Shown here piece by piece: positions 1 to 8,898 of a stretch of DNA of 37,741 nucleotides. The notes beneath the pieces were generated by a model. The model made no database searches and was not told the origin of the DNA. It saw only the letters and a list, made by a program, of their open reading frames with translations. Position 1 is the first letter of the stretch, and the number at the start of each line of letters is the position of its first letter. Source of the stretch: Terriglobia bacterium (GTDB lineage: Bacteria; Acidobacteriota; Terriglobia; Bryobacterales; Bryobacteraceae); contig JAENWC010000039.1 in NCBI GenBank assembly GCA_016650235.1, forward strand, positions 1 to 37,741, written 5' to 3'. A program made the position numbers and the translations under genes.

Positions 1-1302
1 TACGACGCCATCATTTCCCGTCTCACTCACGTGCCCGCGCTGGTGCAATCGGCACAACGCAACCTGACCGATGCGCCCGAGATTTGGATCAAGGTCGCCC
101 TACAGGAAAACGACGGCAATCACGAAATGATTATCAAGACGCTGAAGGAGACGTGCCCGCCCTCCCGCCGCGTCTCTTATGACCGCACCTCCGGCATCGC
201 GCTGACTGAACTGCAGCGCTTCAACACGTTTTTGGAGGACCGCCTCAGCAAGAATCGATCCGACTGGCGCCTGGGCAAGGAGAAGTTCGCCGCAAAGTTC
301 AAGCTCGCCCTCGGTCTGGACCAGAGCCCGGAACAAGTTCTCGCCGACGCGGAACAACAACTTGCCGCTGTGCGCCAGGAAATGTTCAAGATCGCCACGC
401 CCCTCCATCGGAAGTTCTTTCCGGGAGCCTCGGCGTCCGATCTCAACAAAGTGGTTGGAGAAACCTTGCGCAGGATCAGCGACAAGCACGGCACGCGTGA
501 GAGCTACATGGATGATGCGCGCCGCGATCTGGAGGAGGCCCGCCAGTTTGTCCGTCAGAAGAACATTGTGGCCCTACCGGCCAGCGACAACCTCAAGGTA
601 ATTGAAACTCCCGTCTTCATGCGCGGTATTTACTCAGTGGGCGGTTTCAATCCGGCGCCGCCGCTTGAGCCCACACTCGGCGCCTATTATTGGTTGACGC
701 CCATCCCCGAAGAGTGGCCGGGACCCAGAGTCGATTCCAAGCTCCGCGAATACAACTTCTACGGCATGAAGCTGCTCACCATGCATGAGGCAGTCCCCGG
801 GCACTATCTTCAATTTGAATATGGCAACGCCATCGAATCCAAAACGCGCCGCCTGGTGCGCACGCTGCTCGGCAACGGCCCCAACGTGGAAGGGTGGGCC
901 GTGTACGCCACCGAGACCATGCTCGATGAAGGACTTCTGGACCACAATCCGGAACTGCGCCTTACTTTCCTCAAACAGCAGCTCCGCATGATTTCGAATG
1001 CCATCCTGGACATCCGCATGCACACCATGGACATGACCGATGAGCAGGCGCTAGCCCTTATGATCCAGCAGACGTTCCAGGAGAAAGAGGAAGCGGCCGG
1101 CAAACTCACCCGCGCCAAACTCAGTTCCACGCAGTTGTGCACTTACTTCACCGGATGGCGCGAATGGCGCAGGCTGCGCGAAAAAGTACAGCGGGCCCAA
1201 GGCGCCTCTTTCAATCTTGCCGCTTTTCACGAGAAAGCTTTGCGCGCCGGAGCGGTTCCTATGCCGGCCCTGTCACGCTTGATGCTGGGAACTTCTCAGT
1301 GA
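1..1302 (+). CDS. DUF885 family protein (C-terminal part, cut by window edge)
   Basis: The reading frame is open from base 1 to the TGA at 1300-1302, so the start lies outside the window; the GTG at 31 is probably internal. The visible ~433 residues carry an HEAVPGH motif (bases 784-804) followed by GWAVYATE (from about base 892). This is the HExxxGH...GWAxYxE pattern typical of DUF885 (PF05960), a family resembling zinc metallopeptidases. Family members are usually near 580-600 residues and often have a signal peptide, so roughly a quarter of the protein is missing here. The substrate is unknown. It converges with the glycosyltransferase gene, leaving 16 bp between stops. Confidence 0.85.
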   Translation, partial: YDAIISRLTHVPALVQSAQRNLTDAPEIWIKVALQENDGNHEMIIKTLKETCPPSRRVSYDRTSGIALTELQRFNTFLEDRLSKNRSDWRLGKEKFAAKFKLALGLDQSPEQVLADAEQQLAAVRQEMFKIATPLHRKFFPGASASDLNKVVGETLRRISDKHGTRESYMDDARRDLEEARQFVRQKNIVALPASDNLKVIETPVFMRGIYSVGGFNPAPPLEPTLGAYYWLTPIPEEWPGPRVDSKLREYNFYGMKLLTMHEAVPGHYLQFEYGNAIESKTRRLVRTLLGNGPNVEGWAVYATETMLDEGLLDHNPELRLTFLKQQLRMISNAILDIRMHTMDMTDEQALALMIQQTFQEKEEAAGKLTRAKLSSTQLCTYFTGWREWRRLREKVQRAQGASFNLAAFHEKALRAGAVPMPALSRLMLGTSQ

Positions 1303-1318
1303 CCGGCGAGAGCGAAGC

Positions 1319-2020
1319 TCACCCTTTCGCCAGCCGTCCAACAAGCCAAAGGATTTTCACGCCAGCCAGAATACTTGCCTTTAGATTGCCGGATACTTTG
1401 TTCTCGCCGGCGCGCCGCACCGCGTAGCTCACCGGCACCTCCATCACTCTCAGCCCCTGCTGTACCGCCCGAACCTGCATCTCCACGGTCCACCCATAGT
1501 TCCGATCGCGCATCCCCATGCGCCGCAAGGCAGTCCACCGGATCGCGCGAAACGGACCCAGGTCCGTATACCGAAACCCGTAAATCCACCAGATCAGCTT
1601 GGTCGCCAGCCAGTTGCCGCATCTCTGGTGTGGCAGCAGCGCCCCGTTTTCCACAATTCCTGTCACGCGGGAACCTAACACCAGATCCGCGCGTCCATCA
1701 TACACAGGTGACAGCAGATGCACCGCTTCGGCTGGATCCTCGCTGCCGTCGGCTTGCATGAATACCACGGCTTCAATATCGTCCGGAATCGCTGCCATGG
1801 CTAGCAAACACGCCGCGCCGTATCCGCGCTCCTCCGTCCGCACCACCAAGGCTCCCGCCTTTCGCGCTACCTCCGAGGTACGATCCGTGGAGCCATTGTC
1901 GGCGACGATCACCAGGGCAAACAAACCGGCCGGAATCCGCGCCAGCGTCTGGCCGATGACGGCCTCTTCATTCAAGGCCGGTATCACCAACGCCGCGGTT
2001 GCCTTTCCGGTTTCCATCAT
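1319..2020 (-). CDS. Family 2 glycosyltransferase (dolichol-phosphate-mannose-synthase-like)
   Basis: 233 residues. The N-terminal half is a GT-A fold: LVIPALNEE near residue 11, ADNGSTD near residue 40 and QADGSEDP near residue 88, the last standing in for the metal/nucleotide-binding DxD region. Later GSRVTG and a hydrophobic WLATKLIWWIYGF stretch match the polyprenol-phosphate glycosyltransferase group, without the C-terminal membrane domain of larger members. The likely job is transfer of a sugar from a nucleotide sugar to a lipid or glycan acceptor at the inner membrane; donor and acceptor cannot be read from sequence. Two adjacent ATG codons could serve as start. The gene is divergent from lepB, with a 47-bp gap. 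Confidence 0.85.
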   Translation of the reverse strand: MMETGKATAALVIPALNEEAVIGQTLARIPAGLFALVIVADNGSTDRTSEVARKAGALVVRTEERGYGAACLLAMAAIPDDIEAVVFMQADGSEDPAEAVHLLSPVYDGRADLVLGSRVTGIVENGALLPHQRCGNWLATKLIWWIYGFRYTDLGPFRAIRWTALRRMGMRDRNYGWTVEMQVRAVQQGLRVMEVPVSYAVRRAGENKVSGNLKASILAGVKILWLVGRLAKG

Positions 2021-2067
2021 GCTATCTATCGAATTGAACTCTTACTTACAGCAGGCCGCGCCTTCCC

Positions 2068-2622
2068 ATGGATAATGTACCGCTATTGACTCAGTCGAAG
2101 AGCCTTTTGCTGGCCACCTTGCACTGGCTGCGCGACCTGATGTTCTCGGTCCTCATCGCCATCCTGGTCATCCTGTTCGTCTACCAGCCGGTGAAGGTGG
2201 AAGGCACCTCCATGATGCCATCTCTGGAAGACCAGGAGCGCATCTTCATTAATAAATTTATCTATCGTTTCGGCATGGGCGACATCGGGCGCGGCGACAC
2301 GGTCGTTTTTTTCTACCCCACCGATCCCAGCAAGTCATTCATCAAACGCGTGATCGGATTGCCGGGTGATCGTGTGCAGGTGGTGGATGCCGTCGTCATC
2401 CTCAACGGCCGCGCACTGGATGAACCCTACGTCCCTCCGGCGTACCGCGACGGCCAGTCTGTCGCCGAGAGCGTCGTCCCCAATGAGCACTTCTTCGTGC
2501 TTGGCGACCATCGTTCCTCTTCCAACGACAGCCGCTCCTGGGGTTCGGTGCACCGCCGCCATATTTACGGTAAGGCCGTCTTCATCTATTGGCCCCCGGA
2601 GAAAATGGGGCTGCTGCGGTAG
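2068..2622 (+). CDS. lepB: Signal peptidase I
   Basis: 184 residues, the compact form of the S26 family. A single N-terminal membrane segment (about residues 23-40) precedes the nucleophile motif GTSMMPS (Ser48). The general-base Lys lies in FIKRVIGLPGD (Lys93), and the late box GDHRSSSNDSRSWG spans 145-158. The enzyme removes Sec-type leader peptides on the outer face of the inner membrane. All catalytic residues are present, so it should be active. Its short 47-bp upstream gap is shared with the divergent glycosyltransferase gene, and its stop lies 6 bp from the convergent xylA stop. Confidence 0.93.
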   Translation: MDNVPLLTQSKSLLLATLHWLRDLMFSVLIAILVILFVYQPVKVEGTSMMPSLEDQERIFINKFIYRFGMGDIGRGDTVVFFYPTDPSKSFIKRVIGLPGDRVQVVDAVVILNGRALDEPYVPPAYRDGQSVAESVVPNEHFFVLGDHRSSSNDSRSWGSVHRRHIYGKAVFIYWPPEKMGLLR

Positions 2623-2628
2623 TTCCGC

Positions 2629-3864
2629 TTACACAGAATAAGTTCTGCCTTTGTGCTGTCCCACCAGAATCTGAAAGATACGGTGCGCAATCAGTTCATG
2701 CAGCGTCAGCAGTTCTTTGTTGGCCTCCACCAGTCCGGTCACGTCCTTGGGGTTGCCGCCGCCGCCCGCCTTCAGGGCCTCGGTGGCTTCCGTGATCACA
2801 GGATCCGCACTCACCTCGCCCGCCATCTCCCATAGCGTGATGAAGCGGTCCACCGCCGTCGGGAAGCTCACGGCGAACACCCCATGGTTCGATGTGGTTC
2901 GCGGCGGCTTGTAGTCCAGATTGAACGGCCCCTGGTAGTTGTAGGTGCGCAGAAGCACCAGTACGTTCAACCAGTCCAGCGGATTCACCAGGCCCACCGC
3001 GATGTCCACGTCATGCTTCAGCCGGTACCCGTCGTTGATGTCGAAGTGGAACAGCTTGCCACAGAGAAGCGCGCGCGCCAGCGCCGCCCGCACCGCCGCT
3101 CCCCACATCAGCTCGTGCAGATACTCCGGATTCAAACCCACCATGTCCGGGTGTTTCAATACCCCCGAGAAGATGAACGCCAGCATCGCGTCGGATGTGG
3201 GCAGCAGAATTTCGGCCTGCGGTTCAAACGGCTTGGCCTCCATGCAATGCTTCATCGTGGGACGCCCGCGCTTTTTTGCCTCTTCGATGTCGGCCTCGCA
3301 AGCCGCGTTCAACCCATCGGCAAACCACCGCAGCGTTTGTATCTCATCGATGGCCCCCTGCACGTAGTAGCCGAGCGAGCCGGGCCAATACACCACATAC
3401 TTTGCGCCGAGATCATGCCCCATGCGCACTGTGTTCGACAACCGCCACCTGGCATACTCACGAACCTCCGGAGCCTCGGCCGCGGGCGAGGCCGCCCACA
3501 CCGCATGATGGAACGTCTCGGTGGTCACCATCGAACATTCCAGCCCATGCTCCTGGAGCGAGGCCTTGATGCGGGCCACGGTGGCCGCCTGCCGCTCTGT
3601 CCCCAAATCATCGGTGGCAATCACGTCCGTGTCATGCGTGGTCCAATGGCCGATTCCGATCTTGCTGTACTCGCGGATCACCTCTTCAAATCCCACTGGC
3701 CGGCGTGTCGGGGCGTGAAAGAGCGCGTTGCCTTGGTAGGCGGCCGCCCACTGCGGTCCGGTCAGAAAATATTTGCGCCGCTGGGCGGGAGTATAGGCGC
3801 CCCCACAGGCTCCCATCAGGCGATCCACGAGCGCGGCTTGTTGATTGACTGGCACTGGTTTCAT
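2629..3864 (-). CDS. xylA: Xylose isomerase (short actinobacterial-type class)
   Basis: 411 residues, TIM barrel. It aligns by eye with Streptomyces-type xylose isomerase. The catalytic pair is His77/Asp80 in THDTD, with Trp160 in VVYWPG, Glu209 and Lys211 in MEAKPFEP, Glu247/His250 in NPEYLHE, Asp275 in FHFDIND, Asp285/Asp287 in KHDVDI and Asp317 in LDYKPPRT. From Glu247 onward the spacing is a constant +30 relative to the Streptomyces residue numbers, so the two-metal site appears complete. It should interconvert D-xylose/D-xylulose or a related aldose/ketose pair. It is the last gene of the ruvA-ruvB-folK-mutarotase run, 15 bp after the amidase remnant. No xylulokinase gene is in view, so the true sugar is uncertain. 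Confidence 0.83.
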   Translation of the reverse strand: MKPVPVNQQAALVDRLMGACGGAYTPAQRRKYFLTGPQWAAAYQGNALFHAPTRRPVGFEEVIREYSKIGIGHWTTHDTDVIATDDLGTERQAATVARIKASLQEHGLECSMVTTETFHHAVWAASPAAEAPEVREYARWRLSNTVRMGHDLGAKYVVYWPGSLGYYVQGAIDEIQTLRWFADGLNAACEADIEEAKKRGRPTMKHCMEAKPFEPQAEILLPTSDAMLAFIFSGVLKHPDMVGLNPEYLHELMWGAAVRAALARALLCGKLFHFDINDGYRLKHDVDIAVGLVNPLDWLNVLVLLRTYNYQGPFNLDYKPPRTTSNHGVFAVSFPTAVDRFITLWEMAGEVSADPVITEATEALKAGGGGNPKDVTGLVEANKELLTLHELIAHRIFQILVGQHKGRTYSV

Positions 3865-3879
3865 GGTGAACTCCCTATC

Positions 3880-5089
3880 TTACTCGTTACGCTTGCGGCA
3901 AAGCCAGGCGTCTTGCGGTGCCGCGCGGTGCCGCGTCGCGGCCTCAAAGGCAAACGCCATGTTGAGTAGTGTCGCTTCCGCATATGCGGCCCCAAAGAAC
4001 GAAATCCCCACCGGCAGCCCGCTCACATAACCCATCGGCACGCTGATGCTCGGATAACCGGCCACCGCCGCCGGCGTAGAGCTGCCGCCGGTGAAGTGGT
4101 CTCCGTTCACAGGATCGGTGAGACAGGAGGGCCCGCTGGACATCCTCCACCAGCGCGCCTTGCTCCTTCATTACGGCGACCGCGTCTTTCATCAGCTTTC
4201 CGGCATGTTCATTGGACCCCGCCAAATTACGGGCCATCCCGATCCGCACGCCCCGCAGCCCGGCTCTGTTCAATGCGCCGCTGTAGTTTGCTCCGGGTTT
4301 TTCGCGGATCACATCCAGCAGGATGGCCGCATCCCGCACCGTCCGCGCCATAGGACCGGCCGTGTCCTGGCTATGCGCAATCGGAATGATGCCCCGCCCG
4401 CCCACTAGCCCCAGCGTCGGCTTGATCCCGACAATCCCGTTGATGGAAGACGGACACACAATCGATCCATCGGTCTCGGTCCCAATCGCGGCTGCGCACA
4501 GATTCGCCGCCACCGATACCGCGGATCCTGAACTTGACCCGCAGGGATTCCGGTCCAATGCATACGGGTTGCGCGTCTGCCCGCCCCGCCCGCTCCATCC
4601 ACTGGTGGATCGCGTGGAACGGAAGTTCGCCCACTCGCTCAGATTCGTTTTGCCCAGAAGAATCGCCCCGGCTGCGCGCAGCCGCGCCGCCACCGCCGAG
4701 TCCCGCTGCGCCCTATGCCCGGCTAATGCCAATGAGCCTGCCGTGGTCTGCATACGGTCGCCCGTGTCCAGATTGTCTTTGAGCAAGACCGGTATCCCAT
4801 GCAGCGGCCCCCGCGGACCCTTGTCCCGGTACTCGCTGTCCAGATCCGCCGCGATCGAGGACGCGTCCGGATTCAGCTCAATGATGGACCGCAGCAAAGG
4901 TCCGCCGCGATCGATGTCTTCGATCCGCCCCAGATACAATTCCACCAACCGCCGCGAGGTATACTTACCCGAGCGCATCCCTTCCACCAGTGCGCCAATG
5001 GTTGCCTCATCCAGTTCGAATGCCTTTTTCCGGCAACTACCAGTAATCAATGCGCCGGCCGGCGCAGTTAGAAATCGCCTGCGAAGCAT
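3880..5089 (-). pseudogene. Amidase-signature enzyme, broken by internal deletion and frameshift
   Basis: The first ~340 codons encode a good amidase: a Tat-like start (MLRRRFLTAP), the Lys of VLLKDN, CGSSSGSA and the nucleophile region GTETDGSIVCPSS. This is the Ser-cisSer-Lys triad of the amidase signature family, of the peptide-amidase type. After GALVEDV the frame breaks near bases 4130-4150. The family C-terminus (CLTDPVNGDHFTGGSSTPAAVAGYP and onward) continues in another frame to 3880. The segment normally between these parts, about 120 residues, is absent, so a deletion accompanies the shift. The start codon follows directly on the stop of the upstream gene (TAGATG), which shows former translational coupling. 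Known family members hydrolyse amides or peptides; this copy should be inactive. Confidence 0.85.
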
Positions 5090-6784
5090 CTACTTCTCCC
5101 GCGGCGGCCAAGATTCCAACCGCCACGCCATGTCCCAGAACATATACTCATAGCGCGCGCTCAAGACGAACAGATCCAGCGCCCGGCTGCGCTCGGCTGG
5201 CTGCATTCGCGCCGCCTGGCTATCCATCATCGCCAGGACCTGTTCCACGGCCTTGCCGTATCCGGCATCGGAGTACTGATCGATCCAACGCTGAAAACCC
5301 GCGTTCTTCGATCCCCTCTTCTTGAGTTCTTTGCCAACTTCCCAGTAGACCCAGTAACAAGGCAGCAACGCCGCCAGGGCTTCCGCGAAACTCCCTCGCG
5401 AGGCCGTTGCCAGCAGGTGATTCGTATAGGCGTAGTTAGTGGGACTCATCCGCGCAGCCTGCATCTGTTCCTTCGATACAGAGTAACTGGTAAGTATCGA
5501 ATCGTGCAGTTGCTTTTCCACCTGCACGGATTCCTCCGCGTGTTGCCGCAGCGTAGCGGCCCATTCCGGCTGCGGCGCCTTGGCGGCCGCTATGCGTAAG
5601 GCTTCCGCGAATGCGCCCAGGTACCGCGCATCCTGCATCAGGTAGTACTGGAAGCGGTCTCTGGCAAGGGACCCATCGGTGAGCCCCCGCAGGAAAGGAT
5701 GCCGCAGCGTTTGCGCGTAGATCCCGCTGATGCGGTTCCACATTTCAGCCGTGAATCCGCCTGTCTGCAAAAACTGTACGCGCAAGCGCCACTGCCAGTT
5801 CTTGCCCGCGCCCAGCCAAACCACGCCCTGCTTCAAGTTGAGAGAGTTCTGCAGACCCACCCAAGGCTCGGGGCTGAAGTAGCCCGCTTTCGTATTGCCC
5901 CACAGGTTGAACCGGATCACGGGTTCCTCCGGAATCGAAGCGGCCTCATGCTCGATGCGAATCGAAAGACCTGCCGGATCGCTCAACGTCATGGAAGCCC
6001 GCGCCGGATATCCCCCCAGCGACGTCACGGAGTCCGGCGCGAACGTTTCCAGCGTTTCCCCTTGCGCAAAGCTCCGCGGCCGACTCTCGCCGGTCGGGAC
6101 GCCGCCGGGTCCGCGCACATACTCCACACTCGACTCCGATTGAAAACGCATCTTCGCCGGGTCGCTCCCCGCCACCAGCGGCGCTACAAAAGTGATGTGG
6201 TTGCCGGCGGAAAACAACATCGGTCCTGCGTTATCCCTGGCCGCGTCCACGCCGTAGTTCAACTCGAGGAGCCCGTCCCGCAGTACATACTCCGCGGTAA
6301 GCCGGAACCCGAACGGATAACTCTTGCGAGTAAGAGCCGTATCTGTGATGGAAAGCAAAACACGCGCGCCCGAAGCGCCCGCCCCGCGCCGCTCCACCTT
6401 CCACTCCATATCTTTCGCGAATCCGTGCAGCGCCATTGGATACCGCTGCCCGTTGAGTTCATACGAGCTGCCCACCGCGCCCTCATTCGGGCGAACGTCT
6501 TTGGGAAAATTCCGACCCGTAGCCGGCCACAGGAACGGAGCCTTGCCGGTCCAGCCCTGGCGCGGGGTATAGTCGCGAGCCAGATAGAGCGATTCGCGCC
6601 ATGCGCCCTTGTAGCGCACGCGCAGGCCGCTCAACGCGCCACCTTTGCTGGGCGCAATCGCGGCCTCCACTCCTCCGGCCTCGTCCTTCAGCAGGATCAG
6701 GGGCACGTCGCCGGACTTGGCATCGGTTACGGTGTAGCGCTCCCCGGCCGCAAGGGTGAGCAGGCACAGGAAAAATGAACTCAT
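5090..6784 (-). CDS. Aldose-1-epimerase-like domain fused to a TenA (thiaminase II) domain
   Basis: 564 residues when started at the ATG that overlaps the folK stop (ATGA at 6781-6784). A longer frame upstream lies inside folK and is unlikely. Residues 1-14 look like a short, weakly charged signal sequence. Residues about 24-339 are a galactose-mutarotase-like domain (ALHGF His120, AGNH His196, SPEPWVG near 304). Residues about 345-556 are TenA/THI-4: QDARYL (Asp385), YAYTNHLL (Tyr453), LLPCYWVYWEVG (Cys476) and ARYEYMFWD (Glu546). These match the Asp, Tyr, Cys and Glu of active TenA enzymes. Stand-alone TenA salvages the thiamin pyrimidine, and mutarotases interconvert sugar anomers. The combination is unusual and no function can be assigned to the whole. 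Export is uncertain. Confidence 0.8.
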   Translation of the reverse strand: MSSFFLCLLTLAAGERYTVTDAKSGDVPLILLKDEAGGVEAAIAPSKGGALSGLRVRYKGAWRESLYLARDYTPRQGWTGKAPFLWPATGRNFPKDVRPNEGAVGSSYELNGQRYPMALHGFAKDMEWKVERRGAGASGARVLLSITDTALTRKSYPFGFRLTAEYVLRDGLLELNYGVDAARDNAGPMLFSAGNHITFVAPLVAGSDPAKMRFQSESSVEYVRGPGGVPTGESRPRSFAQGETLETFAPDSVTSLGGYPARASMTLSDPAGLSIRIEHEAASIPEEPVIRFNLWGNTKAGYFSPEPWVGLQNSLNLKQGVVWLGAGKNWQWRLRVQFLQTGGFTAEMWNRISGIYAQTLRHPFLRGLTDGSLARDRFQYYLMQDARYLGAFAEALRIAAAKAPQPEWAATLRQHAEESVQVEKQLHDSILTSYSVSKEQMQAARMSPTNYAYTNHLLATASRGSFAEALAALLPCYWVYWEVGKELKKRGSKNAGFQRWIDQYSDAGYGKAVEQVLAMMDSQAARMQPAERSRALDLFVLSARYEYMFWDMAWRLESWPPREK

Positions 6785-7257
6785 ACGCGTTTTACCACCT
6801 GCCCCTTCACACCAGCCAGCAACTCGCGCATCGTCTTCTTTAATGCTGGATGGCGCAGATCCGGCGCCAACTCCACCATCGGCGCCAGAACAAATCGCCT
6901 TTCCGCCATGCGCGCGTGCGGGATGATCAATTTCGCGCACTCGACAACGAATTTTCCGTAGAGCAGAATGTCGATGTCAATGGTACGGGCACCCTTGGTC
7001 ATCTTTGCCCTCCGGCCCAACTTCTTTTCCACGCGCTCCACCAGCGCCAGAAGCATCATCGGAAACAGGCTCGTCTCCACCTCGGCAACCGCGTTCAGGA
7101 AATACGGCTGGCCGGTGCATTCCACAGGTTCGGTCTCGTAATAAGAGGAGACACGCAACACGCGTAATCGCGGGCCTGCCAGCATCTCCAGTGCCGCCTC
7201 CAGATTCTTCCTGCGGTCTCCCAGGTTCGACCCGAACGATAAATACGCGGTCTTCAT
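6781..7257 (-). CDS. folK: 2-amino-4-hydroxy-6-hydroxymethyldihydropteridine pyrophosphokinase
   Basis: 158 residues, the normal size for HPPK. LSFGSNLGDR at the N-terminus, YETEPV and PYFLNAV in the substrate region, and the signature GARTIDIDILLYG followed by PHARMAERRFVLAPMVELAP are all present. The enzyme transfers pyrophosphate from ATP to 6-hydroxymethyl-dihydropterin in cytoplasmic folate synthesis. It overlaps ruvB by 4 nt (ATGA at 7254-7257) and overlaps the downstream mutarotase-TenA gene the same way, so the three are translationally coupled. No other folate gene is in the window. Confidence 0.95.
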   Translation of the reverse strand: MKTAYLSFGSNLGDRRKNLEAALEMLAGPRLRVLRVSSYYETEPVECTGQPYFLNAVAEVETSLFPMMLLALVERVEKKLGRRAKMTKGARTIDIDILLYGKFVVECAKLIIPHARMAERRFVLAPMVELAPDLRHPALKKTMRELLAGVKGQVVKRV

Positions 7258-8285
7258 CCGAATAACGAGTTCTGGATCGGTCCGCCCGGGCGCCGCCGAA
7301 CTTTAAAGTATTCGAATGCGCGCTCTGTGCCCACCCGCCCGCGCGGCGTACGATCCAGAAATCCAAGCTGGATCAGATACGGCTCATAGACTTCTTCCAC
7401 CGTATCGGCCTGCTCGTCGATGGAGGCGGCGATGGTGTTCAATCCCACCGGACCGCCGTTGTACTTTTCCAGCACCGTCATCATGATCTTCTGGTCGGTC
7501 TCGTCCAACCCGAAACGGTCCACTTCCAACAGGTCCAGCGCGCCCTGCGCCACGGCCAGATCGACGCCCCTACCGGCGCGCACCTGTGCATAGTCCCGCA
7601 CACGGCGCAGGAGCCGGTTTGCGATGCGCGGGGTGCCCCGGCTACGCCGCGCAATTTCGTTGGCTCCGGCAGCATCCACTTCTACGTTCAACAAAGAGGC
7701 CGAGCGCCGCACAATCCTGGTCATCTCGGCTTCATCGTAGTGATTCAGCCGCAGCACCAAACCGAACCGGCCCCGTAGCGGCGCGCTCACCAGACCTTGC
7801 CGTGTTGTTGCGGCAACGGCCGTAAACTTCGGGATCGGCAACGAGTGCGTGCGCGCCCCGGGACCAGCGCCGATCACGATGTCCACGCGAAAATCCTCCA
7901 GCGCCGAATACAACATCTCCTCCACGTCCGGCATGAGCCGGTGCACTTCGTCGATGAAGAAGACCTGGTAGCTCTTGATGTTGCTCAGGATGCCGGTGAG
8001 ATCGAGTTTTTTCTGCAGAATCGGCCCGGAAGTTTGATCGAAGGCAACTTGCAGTTCCTGCGCGATGATGGTGGCGAGCGTCGTTTTGCCCAGCCCCGGA
8101 GGTCCATGCAGCAGCACATGGTCCATCGCTTCACCGCGTTCGCGCGCGGCCTGTATGGCGATGGAGAGGATCTCCTTCAGCTTGGGTTGTCCCGTGAAAT
8201 CGTCCAGCCGCTGCGGACGGAGCGTGGCCTCCAGTTGGAGTTCGCCCTCCAGTGCGGCCGGCGAAATAATCCCCTTTTCACGCAT
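7254..8285 (-). CDS. ruvB: Holliday junction branch-migration ATPase RuvB
   Basis: 343 residues, full length. Walker A GPPGLGKTT (residues 61-69), Walker B IDEVHRL (about 112-118), sensor 1 AATTR and the C-terminal winged-helix part with TPRGR are all present. RuvB forms hexameric rings that drive Holliday-junction branch migration together with RuvA. It starts 11 bp after the ruvA stop and is coupled to folK by ATGA. RuvC is not next to it. No irregularity was seen. Confidence 0.97.
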   Translation of the reverse strand: MREKGIISPAALEGELQLEATLRPQRLDDFTGQPKLKEILSIAIQAARERGEAMDHVLLHGPPGLGKTTLATIIAQELQVAFDQTSGPILQKKLDLTGILSNIKSYQVFFIDEVHRLMPDVEEMLYSALEDFRVDIVIGAGPGARTHSLPIPKFTAVAATTRQGLVSAPLRGRFGLVLRLNHYDEAEMTRIVRRSASLLNVEVDAAGANEIARRSRGTPRIANRLLRRVRDYAQVRAGRGVDLAVAQGALDLLEVDRFGLDETDQKIMMTVLEKYNGGPVGLNTIAASIDEQADTVEEVYEPYLIQLGFLDRTPRGRVGTERAFEYFKVRRRPGGPIQNSLFG

Positions 8286-8296
8286 GAAGCTTCAGC

Positions 8297-8896
8297 TTAG
8301 CGTATGAACTCCATGGACCGCCGGAACAAGGAATCGAATCCCGCGCCTGCGCCCGCGGCCTTCGCCTTCTTCACCGCGGCTTCGGCGGAAGCGCGGTTGC
8401 AGCCCAGGTTCATCAAAGCGGAGAGCACGTCCTCCTCCACAGGATCCAGCGAACTGGGGGACGACGCCGTGCTGGCGGCCCGATCCCCGCCCAGCAGGTC
8501 CAGCTTGTCCCGTAGCTCGAGCACCATGCGCTCAGCCGTCTTCTTCCCCACGCCCGGAATGCGAACCAGCATCTCCACCTGTCCCTGCCGGATCGCGTGT
8601 ACCAGATCCGCCGAGGCAAGGCCGCTCAATACCGTGATGGCCAGCTTCGGACCAATCCCGCTCACCTGGATCAGCTTCTCAAACAGACGTTTCTCGTCCA
8701 GGCTGGCAAAACCGAACAACGCTAGCGAGTCTTCCCGCACATGAGTGTGCACACGCAGGGTCACCGGCTCGCCGGCATTGGGGAGCAAGGAGAATGTCGA
8801 AACCGGGATGGTGACTTCGTAGCCGACCCCGCCCGTTTCCACAATCACCTGGTTCGGATGTTTTTCGAGAACCGTGCCTCGCAGAAGGGCGATCAT
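8297..8896 (-). CDS. ruvA: Holliday junction DNA-binding protein RuvA
   Basis: 199 residues from the ATG at 8896. The family N-terminus MIALLRGTVLEK starts exactly here; the 36 extra in-frame codons upstream are translated from repeat sequence and are not part of the family. The OB-fold N-terminal domain is followed by two helix-hairpin-helix motifs (VSGIGPKLA and IPGVGKKTAERM) and a C-terminal domain that contacts RuvB. RuvA binds the four-way junction as a tetramer. A palindromic repeat begins 2 bp upstream of the start codon, so no Shine-Dalgarno sequence is visible; initiation may depend on the repeat hairpin. Confidence 0.95.
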   Translation of the reverse strand: MIALLRGTVLEKHPNQVIVETGGVGYEVTIPVSTFSLLPNAGEPVTLRVHTHVREDSLALFGFASLDEKRLFEKLIQVSGIGPKLAITVLSGLASADLVHAIRQGQVEMLVRIPGVGKKTAERMVLELRDKLDLLGGDRAASTASSPSSLDPVEEDVLSALMNLGCNRASAEAAVKKAKAAGAGAGFDSLFRRSMEFIR

Positions 8897-8898
8897 AA

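Noticed and set aside
2884-3969. Long 361-codon open frame on the plus strand across xylA
   Set aside because: It is the antisense shadow of xylA, rich in His/Arg/Pro with no domain; xylA has all catalytic residues.
6785-6940. N-terminal extension of the mutarotase-TenA protein to 6940
   Set aside because: It lies inside folK and is not like the family; the ATGA overlap at 6781-6784 is the natural start.
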